Shown here one piece after another: positions 33,778 through 41,583 of a DNA stretch of 64,000 bases (the first letter of the stretch is position 1; each line of letters begins with the position of its first letter). The notes beneath the pieces are model-generated. The model worked only from the letters and a program-made list of their open reading frames with translations, was not told the origin of the DNA and searched no databases. The DNA comes from a virus: positions 1-64,000 of IMG/VR virus record IMGVR_UViG_3300044739_000018; one strand, given 5' to 3'. A program made the position numbers and the translations under genes.

Positions 33778-34260
33778 ATGGCCGTCAGCAGAGTCCGATG
33801 CGCCGCATGCCGCGAGTACGTTTCGCCGGACGGTGCAATCTCAATCGGGATCAGTCGTGTCTGCTCCGAGGAGTGCATGAGAGACCTCTCCCGGCGCAAG
33901 CGGCGGACTAAGCCGGACCCGCGCAGGAGTAGGCAACAGGGGCCTGGTCGCCTGGACGCTGTGATACGTGCTGAAATCCGTAAGCGCGACGGAGAACGGT
34001 GCCGGTGGTGCGGGAGAAACGGATCTTCTGGCCTACAGATCCACCACATTCTCTACCGCAGCCAAGGAGGACCGGACCACCACTCCAACCTGATCCTGCT
34101 GTGTGCTGACCACCACGCCCTCGTTCACAGCAACAAGAGACACTGGCAGCCGGTCCTCCTTGGCACCCTCTGGATCGGCTACGTGCGCCAACGGATGTTG
34201 ACGGTGCCAGAGGTAGAGCGATGGTTGATTAAGGACGGGCTGTTGGAGCCGTTGGAGTAA
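33778..34260 (+). CDS. HNH endonuclease
   Basis: 160 residues from ATG (GTG at 33772 possible). N-terminal zinc finger (VRCAACREYVSPDG, VCSEEC) and an HNH core: CRWCGRNGSSGLQIHHILYR, GPDHHSNLILLCADHHALVH. The only plus-strand gene in a 31-kb minus-strand region, flanked by its own divergent promoter, so it is probably a free-standing homing-type endonuclease that inserted here. Its last codons overlap the converging minus gene. Confidence 0.85.
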   Translation: MAVSRVRCAACREYVSPDGAISIGISRVCSEECMRDLSRRKRRTKPDPRRSRQQGPGRLDAVIRAEIRKRDGERCRWCGRNGSSGLQIHHILYRSQGGPDHHSNLILLCADHHALVHSNKRHWQPVLLGTLWIGYVRQRMLTVPEVERWLIKDGLLEPLE

Positions 34261-34465
34261 CGGAGCCTGCGGTGGTGCCGAAACTTGCAGCACCCTCGTC
34301 GCCGCCACTTCCGTCGTCACCCTGCTCATCCTTGACCCTGCGCCCGGACTTCAACCGCTCCCACTCGATGGTGGACTGGTGCTTGTTCGGTGCGCCCTGG
34401 TCAGGGTCGCCGGACTCCCGAATCGTCTGGGGTCCGTCCGAGTCGTACTTCGTCTTGTCCGTCAT
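34229..34465 (-). CDS. Small disordered protein, unknown
   Basis: 78 residues, hydrophilic (KTKYDSDGPQTIRESGDPDQ) with a Gly/Thr/Pro-rich end. ATG behind a strong GGAGGAGAAG site. Overlaps the 3' ends of both neighbours. Confidence 0.5.
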   Translation of the reverse strand: MTDKTKYDSDGPQTIRESGDPDQGAPNKHQSTIEWERLKSGRRVKDEQGDDGSGGDEGAASFGTTAGSVTPTAPTARP

Positions 34466-34955
34466 GCTTCTCCTCCTGCTTGGCTACAGGAGTGTTATCG
34501 GCACCCTGCATGATCCTTTGCAGGTCATGGGAGCAGATCTGAACGGGCGTTGCGATGCGCAGGCGGGCAGCAACGTCCTTGCGGTCCAGTTTCCAGCCAC
34601 CAGCCTCAGCTTCCCAAAGCCAGCAGTGCAGGCCGTCAGGGTCTACGGTCAGCTTGAAGTCCACGGACGTGTTGCCGCGTCCGAACGTTTCGATGAGGGC
34701 GACGGACATTTCACCCTTCCAGAACACGTCACACAGATAGTTCTCGACCCACTTTGGCATCAGCTCCTGCGCAGCGTCACCGAACCGCAGGGAGAGAAGC
34801 TGGTCGTCATCGACTGTTCCATAGACGTGATACAACAGCGGGCCGATGGTACGGCGAACCTTCGTCAGAGACAGCCCACACTCTTTGCCGAGGACAGCCG
34901 CGTGGCACTTGCCATCGTCGTGCAGGGCCTCGTGTCCTGCCTCGCAGCGGTACAT
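34401..34955 (-). CDS. Hypothetical protein
   Basis: 184 residues from ATG at 34955 (ATGA overlap with the upstream gene). Starts MYRCEAGHEALHDDGKCHAA (zinc-like Cys/His), followed by an alpha/beta domain (RTIGPLLYHVYGTVDDDQLL; ALIETFGRGNTSVDFKLTVD). No family recognised. Confidence 0.55.
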   Translation of the reverse strand: MYRCEAGHEALHDDGKCHAAVLGKECGLSLTKVRRTIGPLLYHVYGTVDDDQLLSLRFGDAAQELMPKWVENYLCDVFWKGEMSVALIETFGRGNTSVDFKLTVDPDGLHCWLWEAEAGGWKLDRKDVAARLRIATPVQICSHDLQRIMQGADNTPVAKQEEKHDGQDEVRLGRTPDDSGVRRP

Positions 34956-35272
34956 CAGTACCCCTCCAGTTCTTTCATGGCCTCCAGTAGAGGCGTTGTG
35001 GGTGGGTTCTTGGGCACGTAGATATGGCAGTCGCATTGGTACCAATCCTCAGCGTCCTTGTCCCACCACTCCTTGCGGCAGACGCCCTTGCCGCTGTTGT
35101 GGAACGACTGAGCGTGGTCGCAGGTGCAGACGCCCATCGGCACAACATCTAGCGCCGGGCGCGCCACGGGGGGGAGCATGTTGCTGCGAGACCGATACCC
35201 GATGCCGTAGCCAAGGGCCATCATGCCTCCGCCGAGCACCATGCCCAGCAAAATGCCCAGGATCAGGGTCAT
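34955..35272 (-). CDS. Membrane-anchored Cys-rich protein
   Basis: 105 residues. N-terminal TM (LILGILLGMVLGGGMMALGY) then a soluble domain with CTCDHAQSFHNSGKGVC and YQCDCHIYV, a likely zinc or disulfide fold. Part of a four-gene membrane cluster with an SPFH lipoprotein. Confidence 0.6.
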   Translation of the reverse strand: MTLILGILLGMVLGGGMMALGYGIGYRSRSNMLPPVARPALDVVPMGVCTCDHAQSFHNSGKGVCRKEWWDKDAEDWYQCDCHIYVPKNPPTTPLLEAMKELEGY

Positions 35273-36273
35273 CGGCGCTCCCGTACCTCCGGCACAACGT
35301 TCGTTGAGATACCAGGCTGTAGCTCGGCAGCGAATTCCTTACGGCCTTTGAGCGAAGCCTTGATGTAGTCAAGCCGATCCGTGGAGCTGGACACAAGGTC
35401 ATCCACGGCGCTGTCGGAGGACCGGGTGAGGCTCTCAATCTCATCCACGAGATCGTCCCGCCCTTCCCTCAACGCCATCACCTTCGGGTCGTGGCCGTGC
35501 CCGCGCAGACGCTCGATGTCCCGGTCGATCTCGCGGACCAGGGCCATCTCACTTGCGTAGCACTCTGCGACACGCTGGTGGAACTTGCGTCGACGCGCCG
35601 CCCGCCATGCGAAGTAGGGAACGAAGAACCCTGGGGCCAGCATGACGAGTGTGATCTTGTGCCCGTCAGCCTTGCCGTTCAGGTTCCAGTTCAGGTCTCC
35701 GAATTGGCGCACATCGTAGTCGTTCTGTCGATCAGCCATGGCACGTCGATGTCCCAGGGCGAGGGCCAGTGGTCCACCAAAGAACCACGCCAAGCCCGCA
35801 GCCGTGGGCACACTGAGGCCGAACGGCGTTGCCGAAAAGCCACTGGTGTCCACAGTGTGGACCTCCCGAGCGAGAACTCGGTCGAGCTGGCCGTTCTTGA
35901 CCTGCTCAACGTTCGTTCTGAACTCGGGAGTGAGAGCGCCACACTCTTGGCACCCTTCGGAGACGAACGGGTCCTCTCCGATGGCGTCAGCGATGCCGCC
36001 GTAGGTGTTGCTGTGCCCACGGAAGTCCCGCAGGTCTGTTGCGTTACGCAGGTCTGTTGCGAGCTGGTTGTCCACCGTTGGACCGCCATCAGATTCCTCG
36101 CCCGCGATGACGCGGTAGAAGTGAGCCTTGGTGGCCTGCTGCTCGGCAATGTCCTGGTTGATGTTGTGGGTGAGGGCCTGGCTCCCCACGCTGCCCCCGA
36201 CCGCACAAGCGATCAGGAACAGCATGATGACGAGCGGCCGGATGACGTTGTAAAGCAGGATCTTGTGTCTCAT
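35269..36273 (-). CDS. Membrane protein with coiled-coil C-terminus
   Basis: 334 residues from ATG 36273. TM1 about 10-32 (RPLVIMLFLIACAVGGSVGS), a outer-type loop with paired Cys (SEGCQECGAL), TM2 about 150-170 (TAAGLAWFFGGPLALALGH), TM3 about 200-216 (ITLVMLAPGFFVPYFAW), then a 120-residue charged coiled coil. Likely partner of the adjacent SPFH lipoprotein. Confidence 0.6.
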   Translation of the reverse strand: MRHKILLYNVIRPLVIMLFLIACAVGGSVGSQALTHNINQDIAEQQATKAHFYRVIAGEESDGGPTVDNQLATDLRNATDLRDFRGHSNTYGGIADAIGEDPFVSEGCQECGALTPEFRTNVEQVKNGQLDRVLAREVHTVDTSGFSATPFGLSVPTAAGLAWFFGGPLALALGHRRAMADRQNDYDVRQFGDLNWNLNGKADGHKITLVMLAPGFFVPYFAWRAARRRKFHQRVAECYASEMALVREIDRDIERLRGHGHDPKVMALREGRDDLVDEIESLTRSSDSAVDDLVSSSTDRLDYIKASLKGRKEFAAELQPGISTNVVPEVRERR

Positions 36274-36274
36274 G

Positions 36275-36481
36275 TCAGTACCCCACGAAGTAGCCGGACG
36301 AAAAGAGCCGGTACCCCACACCAACGATGGCGAGGGCAACCACTGTGCCCCCGACCAACGCTGGCAGGTTCTTCGTGTCGAGGGCGCGCTTGGCGACCGC
36401 CGCTCCAATGGCGACGATCACCGTTGCGCACACCATCGACAGGCACCGCAAGACAAAGCTGCTTGCGGGAGGCCAGTCCAT
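36275..36481 (-). CDS. Small two-TM membrane protein
   Basis: 68 residues with two hydrophobic helices (FVLRCLSMVCATVIVAIGAA; LVGGTVVALAIVGVGYRLF). Start overlaps the stop of the SPFH gene. Confidence 0.6.
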   Translation of the reverse strand: MDWPPASSFVLRCLSMVCATVIVAIGAAVAKRALDTKNLPALVGGTVVALAIVGVGYRLFSSGYFVGY

Positions 36482-37518
36482 TAGCCCGCGGGCTGCCCGT
36501 TGATGTAGACGGGAGCACGCTTGCCTTCGCAGTCAAGCCCGTGCTGGGCAAGCTGGCGGCACTTGGCCGTGTCCTTCTTGGCCTGCAACTCAGCCGTGTT
36601 GGCTTCCTCCGCCAGAAGCTGAGCCTTGGCCTTCTCGGCGGCGATGAGAGCCTGCTGCTGCGCGCCCTGCAACTCACCTTGGAGGCGGGCAGTCTCCAGC
36701 TTCTGCTTGGTCTGCTCGACCTGCTCCCGATCCTTCACGAGAGACGAGTCGTTGCCAGGACCGGCGTAGGTCACCTGGAACCTCATGGTCGGGCACTTGG
36801 CGTCACCGCCGCCAGCATCGGAGTCGATGCCACAGAAGTAGTCGCCGCCCAGGTTGGCCTTCAACCGCTCCGTGAAGGCAGCACCCAATTCGCTGCCCAG
36901 CCTGGTGCGTGTGGCTTCCTGCGCTTCCTGTCCGGCAGGCAGGATGCCTGCCTCGCTGGCGTTGCCCGGGAAGTTGTAGTGCAAGAACGCCCAGTCGTAG
37001 TGGTTCATGGTCTCACCGACAACTTCCTTCATGGTGATGCCGAAGTTCTCGTTGAGGAACCGGAACCATCCCTGCTGCGCTACCTCCGCCGGGTTGCCAC
37101 GAGCGTTGAAGCCGAGGTCTCCGTCGTCGCCAGCGTTGCGCCGACCATGCTTGGAGAACCACTCGCATGCCTTGGACAGATTGAAGCGGAACCTCACCTG
37201 TCCCTCGACATGCACCGGGGTACCACCACGAGCGTTGCCCTCGTAGAAGGCAGGGGCACCGGGGTCAGCCACGTTGCGGTCGGAGTTCGCCATGTAGAAC
37301 CTGTTGCTGGCAGGGATCTTCACGACCTGATCGTTGTCGTCGATCTTCTTGCTGTCTGCGCCGGGCGGGATCTGGAACTTCAACTTCTGCCCACCCCGTT
37401 CACTGCCATCGAACACACAGATGTGCGTGTCGGAGGTTGCGGTGGCGTATCTGCTACATGCAGCTAGGGCGGTGACCGCGATGGCAGCAAGTACAGCCAC
37501 GATGATTGTGCGCTTCAT
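36481..37518 (-). CDS. SPFH/band-7-like lipoprotein
   Basis: 345 residues. Signal peptide with lipobox (VTALAACS, Cys about 21). SPFH-like part (KIPASNRFYMANSDRNVADP; VHVEGQVRFRFNLSKACEWF) and the C-terminal flotillin-type coiled coil rich in Ala/Glu/Gln/Lys (QKLETARLQGELQGAQQQAL) followed by two Cys. SPFH proteins form membrane rings that scaffold proteases and transporters. Here the anchor is lipid on the outer face rather than the usual TM, an odd variant. Leader has the A/C-rich CGAACCGAA motif. Confidence 0.7.
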   Translation of the reverse strand: MKRTIIVAVLAAIAVTALAACSRYATATSDTHICVFDGSERGGQKLKFQIPPGADSKKIDDNDQVVKIPASNRFYMANSDRNVADPGAPAFYEGNARGGTPVHVEGQVRFRFNLSKACEWFSKHGRRNAGDDGDLGFNARGNPAEVAQQGWFRFLNENFGITMKEVVGETMNHYDWAFLHYNFPGNASEAGILPAGQEAQEATRTRLGSELGAAFTERLKANLGGDYFCGIDSDAGGGDAKCPTMRFQVTYAGPGNDSSLVKDREQVEQTKQKLETARLQGELQGAQQQALIAAEKAKAQLLAEEANTAELQAKKDTAKCRQLAQHGLDCEGKRAPVYINGQPAG

Positions 37519-37536
37519 CTTCTCTCTTTCGGTTCG

Positions 37537-37773
37537 TTACTTGACGGACGGGATGAACTGGAACACGAGCACGTCGGTCTCGGGAGAGCCGGTGCGCAGG
37601 GTGAAGCCGTGCCGAGTGGCGTGGATCTTCAAGACCGACCGCATCGAGCCGACCTTCACGTCGAAGTCCTCGCCGCGCTTGATCTGCCAGATGTCGCCAT
37701 CCGTCCACTGGTCCCACGGGTACTTGTTGGTCCCGCGCGACTTGAAGTCGTAGTCGTTGAGCTTTGTTGCCAT
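37537..37773 (-). CDS. Hypothetical protein
   Basis: 78 residues, compact beta protein (YPWDQWTDGDIWQIKRGEDF; FTLRTGSPETDVLVFQF). Strong AGGAGGAAG site. No family recognised. Confidence 0.55.
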   Translation of the reverse strand: MATKLNDYDFKSRGTNKYPWDQWTDGDIWQIKRGEDFDVKVGSMRSVLKIHATRHGFTLRTGSPETDVLVFQFIPSVK

Positions 37774-37807
37774 GCTTCCTCCTGTTTACGGTGCTGTGAC
37801 AGTACTG

Positions 37808-38305
37808 CTAGCCGGAGACGCTGACAAGAGACCAAAGGGCCTCATCAGCAACGCACTCGTTGTCGTCGCAGTTCTCGCCACAAATATGGTCTCGGTGCGC
37901 TGCGATGGCAGCGATGAGGCGGTTCCTCTCACGCACGGCGAACACAACTTCCTGTCCGTCGCGGGTTCCTTCCCGAAGCAGTCTCGCTTCGAGAAGCTGG
38001 TTCTCTACGCCTGCCTTGAACCGCAAGGCACCTGCGCGCCAGCGTTCGTAGCCTGCCTGATCGCGCTTGGCTACGTTGCCGGTGGCCTTTGCCGCCGCAT
38101 ACTCGGCCTTCTTCGCCGCAAGCTGGCCCTCCACCGACTTCTTCATCGAGACGAGGGTGAAGTACCAGCGAGTGACAGCGTCGGGATGACGCAGCAAGGA
38201 AGCCCGGCCATCATCCGGGTTCCTCACTGCATCATCCACGACAGACTTGAAGTCCTCGTCGGACAGGGCCATCAGCAACTCGGGGGTGCTGGTGGCCGTC
38301 GTCAT
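37808..38305 (-). CDS. Hypothetical protein, helical
   Basis: 165 residues from ATG at 38305 that overlaps the stop of the upstream gene. Long helices (KKSVEGQLAAKKAEYAAAKA; QLLEARLLREGTRDGQEVVF) and a C-terminal CGENCDDNEC cluster. Possibly a partner of the C2H2 protein. Confidence 0.55.
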   Translation of the reverse strand: MTTATSTPELLMALSDEDFKSVVDDAVRNPDDGRASLLRHPDAVTRWYFTLVSMKKSVEGQLAAKKAEYAAAKATGNVAKRDQAGYERWRAGALRFKAGVENQLLEARLLREGTRDGQEVVFAVRERNRLIAAIAAHRDHICGENCDDNECVADEALWSLVSVSG

Positions 38306-38940
38306 TAGGACGACGGGCCGGTTGCGCCGAGCAGGTGCTCCGTGGCCTGGACCCACTCGTTCAGAGCGGTGACCGCAGCCAGGTTGCCCGGGATGCCCTT
38401 GGGAAAGAGCAGCCCGATGAGGGTGTCCAACGTGTCGTCATCGAGGTGGATGCCCTCGACCACGAGCGCGGCACGGACGGGGGCAGAAGCCTCGGTGCGG
38501 TCCTTCTGGATCGCACGCTCCCGCTGAGCACGCCGCTCGGCCATGACAGCCCGCGTGGTGCCCTTGGGACGGCCACGAGGACGCTTGGTCGCCTTGACCT
38601 TCGGCTCGGCCTCGACCGGGGCAGTCTCAGCCGCCAGCTTCTGGGCCAGCTTGCCGTCCGGCTTGCGGATCACGCACCACTTCTCATGCGGCGCACGAGC
38701 AGGCTCGCTCATGGTCTTGTTGCAGTTGCGGCACTTCACCATGTTGTGGCTGCGCTGGTGAACGCGCACCGACTTGAGGTTGTCGAACTCCTTGCCACAC
38801 CCATCCTCGGGGCACTTGAACGTGACCGATTGGACGGGAGCAGTGGACTTCGCCTCAGCGGGCGGGTCCAGCACCGCAACATTGCTGCCAGTATCAACGA
38901 CGCCCAGAGGCTCCGCGATCTTGGCTTCGGATGCAGACAT
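38305..38940 (-). CDS. Nested shorter form of the C2H2/AT-hook protein
   Basis: 211 residues beginning MSASEAKIAEPLGVV. The ATG at 38940 follows AAAGGAGAAGGTG at ideal spacing, better than the start at 39192. It would contain the two zinc fingers and AT-hook but not the HicA-like domain, as in overlapping toxin/antitoxin-like arrangements. Inferred from the ribosome site only. Confidence 0.5.
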   Translation of the reverse strand: MSASEAKIAEPLGVVDTGSNVAVLDPPAEAKSTAPVQSVTFKCPEDGCGKEFDNLKSVRVHQRSHNMVKCRNCNKTMSEPARAPHEKWCVIRKPDGKLAQKLAAETAPVEAEPKVKATKRPRGRPKGTTRAVMAERRAQRERAIQKDRTEASAPVRAALVVEGIHLDDDTLDTLIGLLFPKGIPGNLAAVTALNEWVQATEHLLGATGPSS

Positions 38941-39192
38941 CACCTTCTCCTTTGTAGGACCTCGCATGAAGTCCTGTACGGGTACTCCGAGCACGGCCGC
39001 AGCCTTTCGGAGTGCCTTCCAAGGCGTGGGAGTGTTTCTCCCAACCGCCGTCAGTTGCACTCTGTGATCGCGGTATGCGAGCACAGTATGACCGCCGTTG
39101 CCGCCTATCTCCTCAAAACCCCACGACTTCAAGAGTGCGAGGGCATTTCGATTGGAGATAGGAGCGGCAGCGGCCGAGCGTCTACGCGCCAC
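38305..39192 (-). CDS. HicA-like domain fused to C2H2 zinc finger and AT-hook
   Basis: 295 residues. Residues 10-75 resemble the HicA dsRNA-binding/RNase fold (LLKSWGFEEIGGNGGHTVLA with the key His). Residues about 124-146 are a classical zinc finger, C-x4-C-x12-H-x3-H (FKCPEDGCGKEF... VHQRSH), followed by a second knuckle (CRNCNKTMSEP... HEKWC). Then an AT-hook-like KRPRGRPKG near 205 and a helical C-terminus. An internal ATG at 38940 has a perfect AAAGGAGAAGGTG site, so a shorter 211-residue form without the HicA part is probably also made. Both halves point to nucleic-acid binding. Confidence 0.65.
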   Translation of the reverse strand: MARRRSAAAAPISNRNALALLKSWGFEEIGGNGGHTVLAYRDHRVQLTAVGRNTPTPWKALRKAAAVLGVPVQDFMRGPTKEKVMSASEAKIAEPLGVVDTGSNVAVLDPPAEAKSTAPVQSVTFKCPEDGCGKEFDNLKSVRVHQRSHNMVKCRNCNKTMSEPARAPHEKWCVIRKPDGKLAQKLAAETAPVEAEPKVKATKRPRGRPKGTTRAVMAERRAQRERAIQKDRTEASAPVRAALVVEGIHLDDDTLDTLIGLLFPKGIPGNLAAVTALNEWVQATEHLLGATGPSS

Positions 39193-40090
39193 CCTTCTTG
39201 CTCCTTTCCTTCAGGAACTGGTGTCCCTTGCGGGTGATGACCCGACCGCGGTCAGTCAGTTCCACGTAGCTGCTGTTGAGGAGGAGTCGTTCCAGATCAA
39301 CGACAACACTCTCGTTCAGCCGCAGCAGGTTGCTCAGGGTCTTGACGCCTGCCTTTCCACCGAGCCGGTTAAGCGTCTCGATGTAACGAACATGCTGCAC
39401 CGAAAGACCGCTCTCGTCAACCCGGCACAGTTCGAATACCTCTTGGGCAGTCGGTGTGCGCTTGTTCACAGCAGTGAGGTCCCTTGCGGTAAGCACGAGC
39501 TGGCGTGCGTTACGCGGAGTGCCTGCCGCAGCCCGACCGAACTGGATGCAAGTTTCCTCGTCCAATTCGACGCCAGCCTTGACAGCCATGCCCCTGACGA
39601 TGCTCCCCATGTCCTCGTCCGAATAGTCGTCGAACTCGGGACGGATGAGAAAGCGGTCGAACAAGGGACGAATGAGGGACTGCCGTTCCGTGGTGGCTCC
39701 CACGATCATGAGCAGTCCCGCGTGGATGCGTCGGCCACTGGAGTCCTGTATGTAGTTGAACTCCAGCAGCGGAAGCAGTTCCTCCTGTTGCTTCTTGGAG
39801 GCACGATGGATCTCGTCCAGCAGCAGCACACCATCGAACTGCCGGACGATGTTCGTCAGGGTGGCAGTGTTGATCGGCATGGTGAAGGACTCGAAGTCAG
39901 CAAACATTCCGTCGCCAATGATACGGGCGAGGCTTGTCTTTCCAAATCCAGCAGGCCCGTGTAGTAGGACGGGATCGAGAGCCGTGCCAAGCTCTACGGC
40001 GGCTGCCATGCGCACCTGTAGCTCGGCCTTCAGCGGTTCTTGCCCGATGAAGTCGTCCCACGTGTCAGGGCGAAGGGTATCTTCGCTCAT
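39182..40090 (-). CDS. RuvB-like Holliday junction AAA+ ATPase
   Basis: 302 residues. Begins like RuvB: LRPDTWDDFIGQEPLKAELQ; Walker A LLHGPAGFGKTSLARII (about 42-58); Walker B GVLLLDEIHRASKK; sensor 1 LLMIVGATTE; arginine region RPLFDRFLIR; and a C-terminal winged helix (VELTDRGRVITRKGHQFL). It would drive branch migration or act as a clamp-loader-like remodeller. No RuvA or RuvC is in the window. Own promoter at 40119-40148. Confidence 0.85.
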   Translation of the reverse strand: MSEDTLRPDTWDDFIGQEPLKAELQVRMAAAVELGTALDPVLLHGPAGFGKTSLARIIGDGMFADFESFTMPINTATLTNIVRQFDGVLLLDEIHRASKKQQEELLPLLEFNYIQDSSGRRIHAGLLMIVGATTERQSLIRPLFDRFLIRPEFDDYSDEDMGSIVRGMAVKAGVELDEETCIQFGRAAAGTPRNARQLVLTARDLTAVNKRTPTAQEVFELCRVDESGLSVQHVRYIETLNRLGGKAGVKTLSNLLRLNESVVVDLERLLLNSSYVELTDRGRVITRKGHQFLKERSKKGGA

Positions 40091-40118
40091 TGCACTCCTT
40101 TACGTTTCGGTTAGGCCA

Positions 40119-40148
40119 AGCATACGCACTGGCTTGGCTCAGTGTCAA
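40119..40148 (-). promoter_or_regulatory. Promoter for the RuvB-like operon
   Basis: Minus strand TTGACA, 18-base spacer, TATGCT, a near-consensus sigma70 promoter. The leader that follows is CTAACCGAAACG and then an AAAGGAG ribosome site. Confidence 0.75.
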
Positions 40149-40152
40149 TACG

Positions 40153-40518
40153 TTACGCCATGCCCCGTCGTCGCATCTCCAGCATGTATGCCGTGCGCTG
40201 ACTGTGCATTTCGCGGCCCGTGTCCGTCTTTGGGTCGATCATTTCGCCGCGGGCAAGAAGATCCTGCCGCACCTTGTTGAACCTGCTGGACAGTTCGACC
40301 TCGGTGAGCAGCGACACGTCCTCAACGTTGATTGGGGCTTCAAGTTCGAGGCCCTCCATCAGTCGCTTGAACTCGTCGTCCGCATCAGGCGGCTCCATCG
40401 TGCTCATCGGCTGTGTCAACCTCCTCTCGTAGTCCCGCAGCTCGCGGGTCCAGGCATTCTCGGAGCGGGGCAAGCCAATCGGCTTCCACTTCTTCCGCTT
40501 CTTCTTCCGCTTTCCCAT
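40153..40518 (-). CDS. Hypothetical protein with very basic N-terminus
   Basis: 121 residues. MGKRKKKRKKWKPIG is a nucleic-acid-binding type start; the rest is helical (DDEFKRLMEGLELEAPINVE; ELSSRFNKVRQDLLARGEM). No family recognised. Confidence 0.55.
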   Translation of the reverse strand: MGKRKKKRKKWKPIGLPRSENAWTRELRDYERRLTQPMSTMEPPDADDEFKRLMEGLELEAPINVEDVSLLTEVELSSRFNKVRQDLLARGEMIDPKTDTGREMHSQRTAYMLEMRRRGMA

Positions 40519-40520
40519 GG

Positions 40521-40835
40521 TCAGGCGCTGGCACGCCGCCTCCCTTCGATGATGAGCCGTTCGACCTCTGTGATGAAGTTCTCAACCTGCTCGTTCCGCT
40601 TGACCGCGGCAGACCACACGTTGAAACACTGCCCGCAGTAGACCGAGGGCGGGTTGGTGGCAGGACGCCACGGACGATGCGGCGTGATTGCGTGGACCTT
40701 CCACCGCCCGCACCATGCGTGGTCCTGGTTGACGCGGACAGCATGGATCTTGCTGGCCCGCTGGCTCTCGGAAAGTCCTTCAACCAGCGGGCCAAGCTCG
40801 GCCAGGTATTCGCGGATTCGTTCTGATTCGCTCAC
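40521..40835 (-). CDS. Hypothetical protein
   Basis: 104 residues. A central zinc-like patch (HAWCGRWKVHAITPHRPW; VYCGQCFNVWSAAVKR) between helices. Unknown. Confidence 0.55.
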   Translation of the reverse strand: MSESERIREYLAELGPLVEGLSESQRASKIHAVRVNQDHAWCGRWKVHAITPHRPWRPATNPPSVYCGQCFNVWSAAVKRNEQVENFITEVERLIIEGRRRASA

Positions 40836-41023
40836 GCAGTTGAACCCTCCGCCGAGTCTCCCGTGACCTTGAACACCAGCGTGTTGCCTTCGTGTCCATA
40901 GATCTCGAAGTTGAAGCCCTGGATCTCCCCGACACCTGCCCGCTCCTGTACGAGAGCGGCAAAGTCGGGGGCATCACACTTCAGCAATTCGTCCAGGTCC
41001 ACGCGGACCATCTTGACGATCAT
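40832..41023 (-). CDS. Hypothetical protein
   Basis: 63 residues (VDLDELLKCDAPDFAALVQE; FEIYGHEGNTLVFKVTG). ATGA overlap with neighbours. No motif. Confidence 0.5.
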   Translation of the reverse strand: MIVKMVRVDLDELLKCDAPDFAALVQERAGVGEIQGFNFEIYGHEGNTLVFKVTGDSAEGSTA

Positions 41024-41583
41024 GCCTTCTCCTTTTCCATGTCCTTCACCATCCGTGTTGCACGCTGGACGGCGCGAGCCAACTTGGTCTCGTCAGACAA
41101 TGCACGGGACTTGATCTTCTCTCCGGCAAAGGCTGCCCGCAGCGCCTTGCCCGCCTCGATGCCGATGAAACGGTCAACGAGCCGAATGTAATGCCGGACG
41201 AACTCGGGGCCATGGTGAGCCACGTGCTCGTCCGTGAGCTTGTGTGCCAGCGCGTGCAGTACGGAAAGGTGGTTGCGATCCTGCAAGCTCAGGCAGTCGT
41301 AGCCCGGCTTCCAGTCGTTGCGCACCAGGTCGCAGTACTTAACCTTCCAGTCCACCACGGCTGGGTTCAGGTAGAGACCAGCGGGAGCGTGCTGCTTCCA
41401 CCAACGGGAGTTGATGACCTCCCGGACGAAGATGTCGGTGTCCCACATGCGCAGGGCTGGGAACAACAGCATGCTGTTCGGAGCGTTCTTCTTCGCCTTG
41501 CTCGCACGAAGACGGGCGCCCAGGATGAGTGCTTCCTCGGCCCGCCACACCTTGGCCCGCTGGCTGTCGCGGGGCCGGGTCAT
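41020..41583 (-). CDS. Metallopeptidase-like protein with degenerate HExxH
   Basis: 187 residues. LSVLHALAHKLTDEHVAHHG followed by PEFVRHYIRLVDRF fits an actinobacterial metallohydrolase family in which HExxH and a downstream His-Gly-x-x-Phe bind zinc. Here the catalytic Glu is Ala (HALAH), so it may bind zinc without cleaving. The rest (VDWKVKYCDLVRNDWKPGYD) supports a folded alpha/beta enzyme. Confidence 0.5.
   Translation of the reverse strand: MTRPRDSQRAKVWRAEEALILGARLRASKAKKNAPNSMLLFPALRMWDTDIFVREVINSRWWKQHAPAGLYLNPAVVDWKVKYCDLVRNDWKPGYDCLSLQDRNHLSVLHALAHKLTDEHVAHHGPEFVRHYIRLVDRFIGIEAGKALRAAFAGEKIKSRALSDETKLARAVQRATRMVKDMEKEKA

Noticed and set aside
34513-34955. Plus-strand ORFs overlapping the minus-strand gene near 34.3-35.3 kb
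   Set aside because: They overlap genes with strong ribosome sites and ATGA couplings on the minus strand.
35491-37467. 658-residue plus-strand ORF
   Set aside because: Antisense to the SPFH and membrane genes that have signal peptide, TM and overlap signals; a codon-bias shadow.
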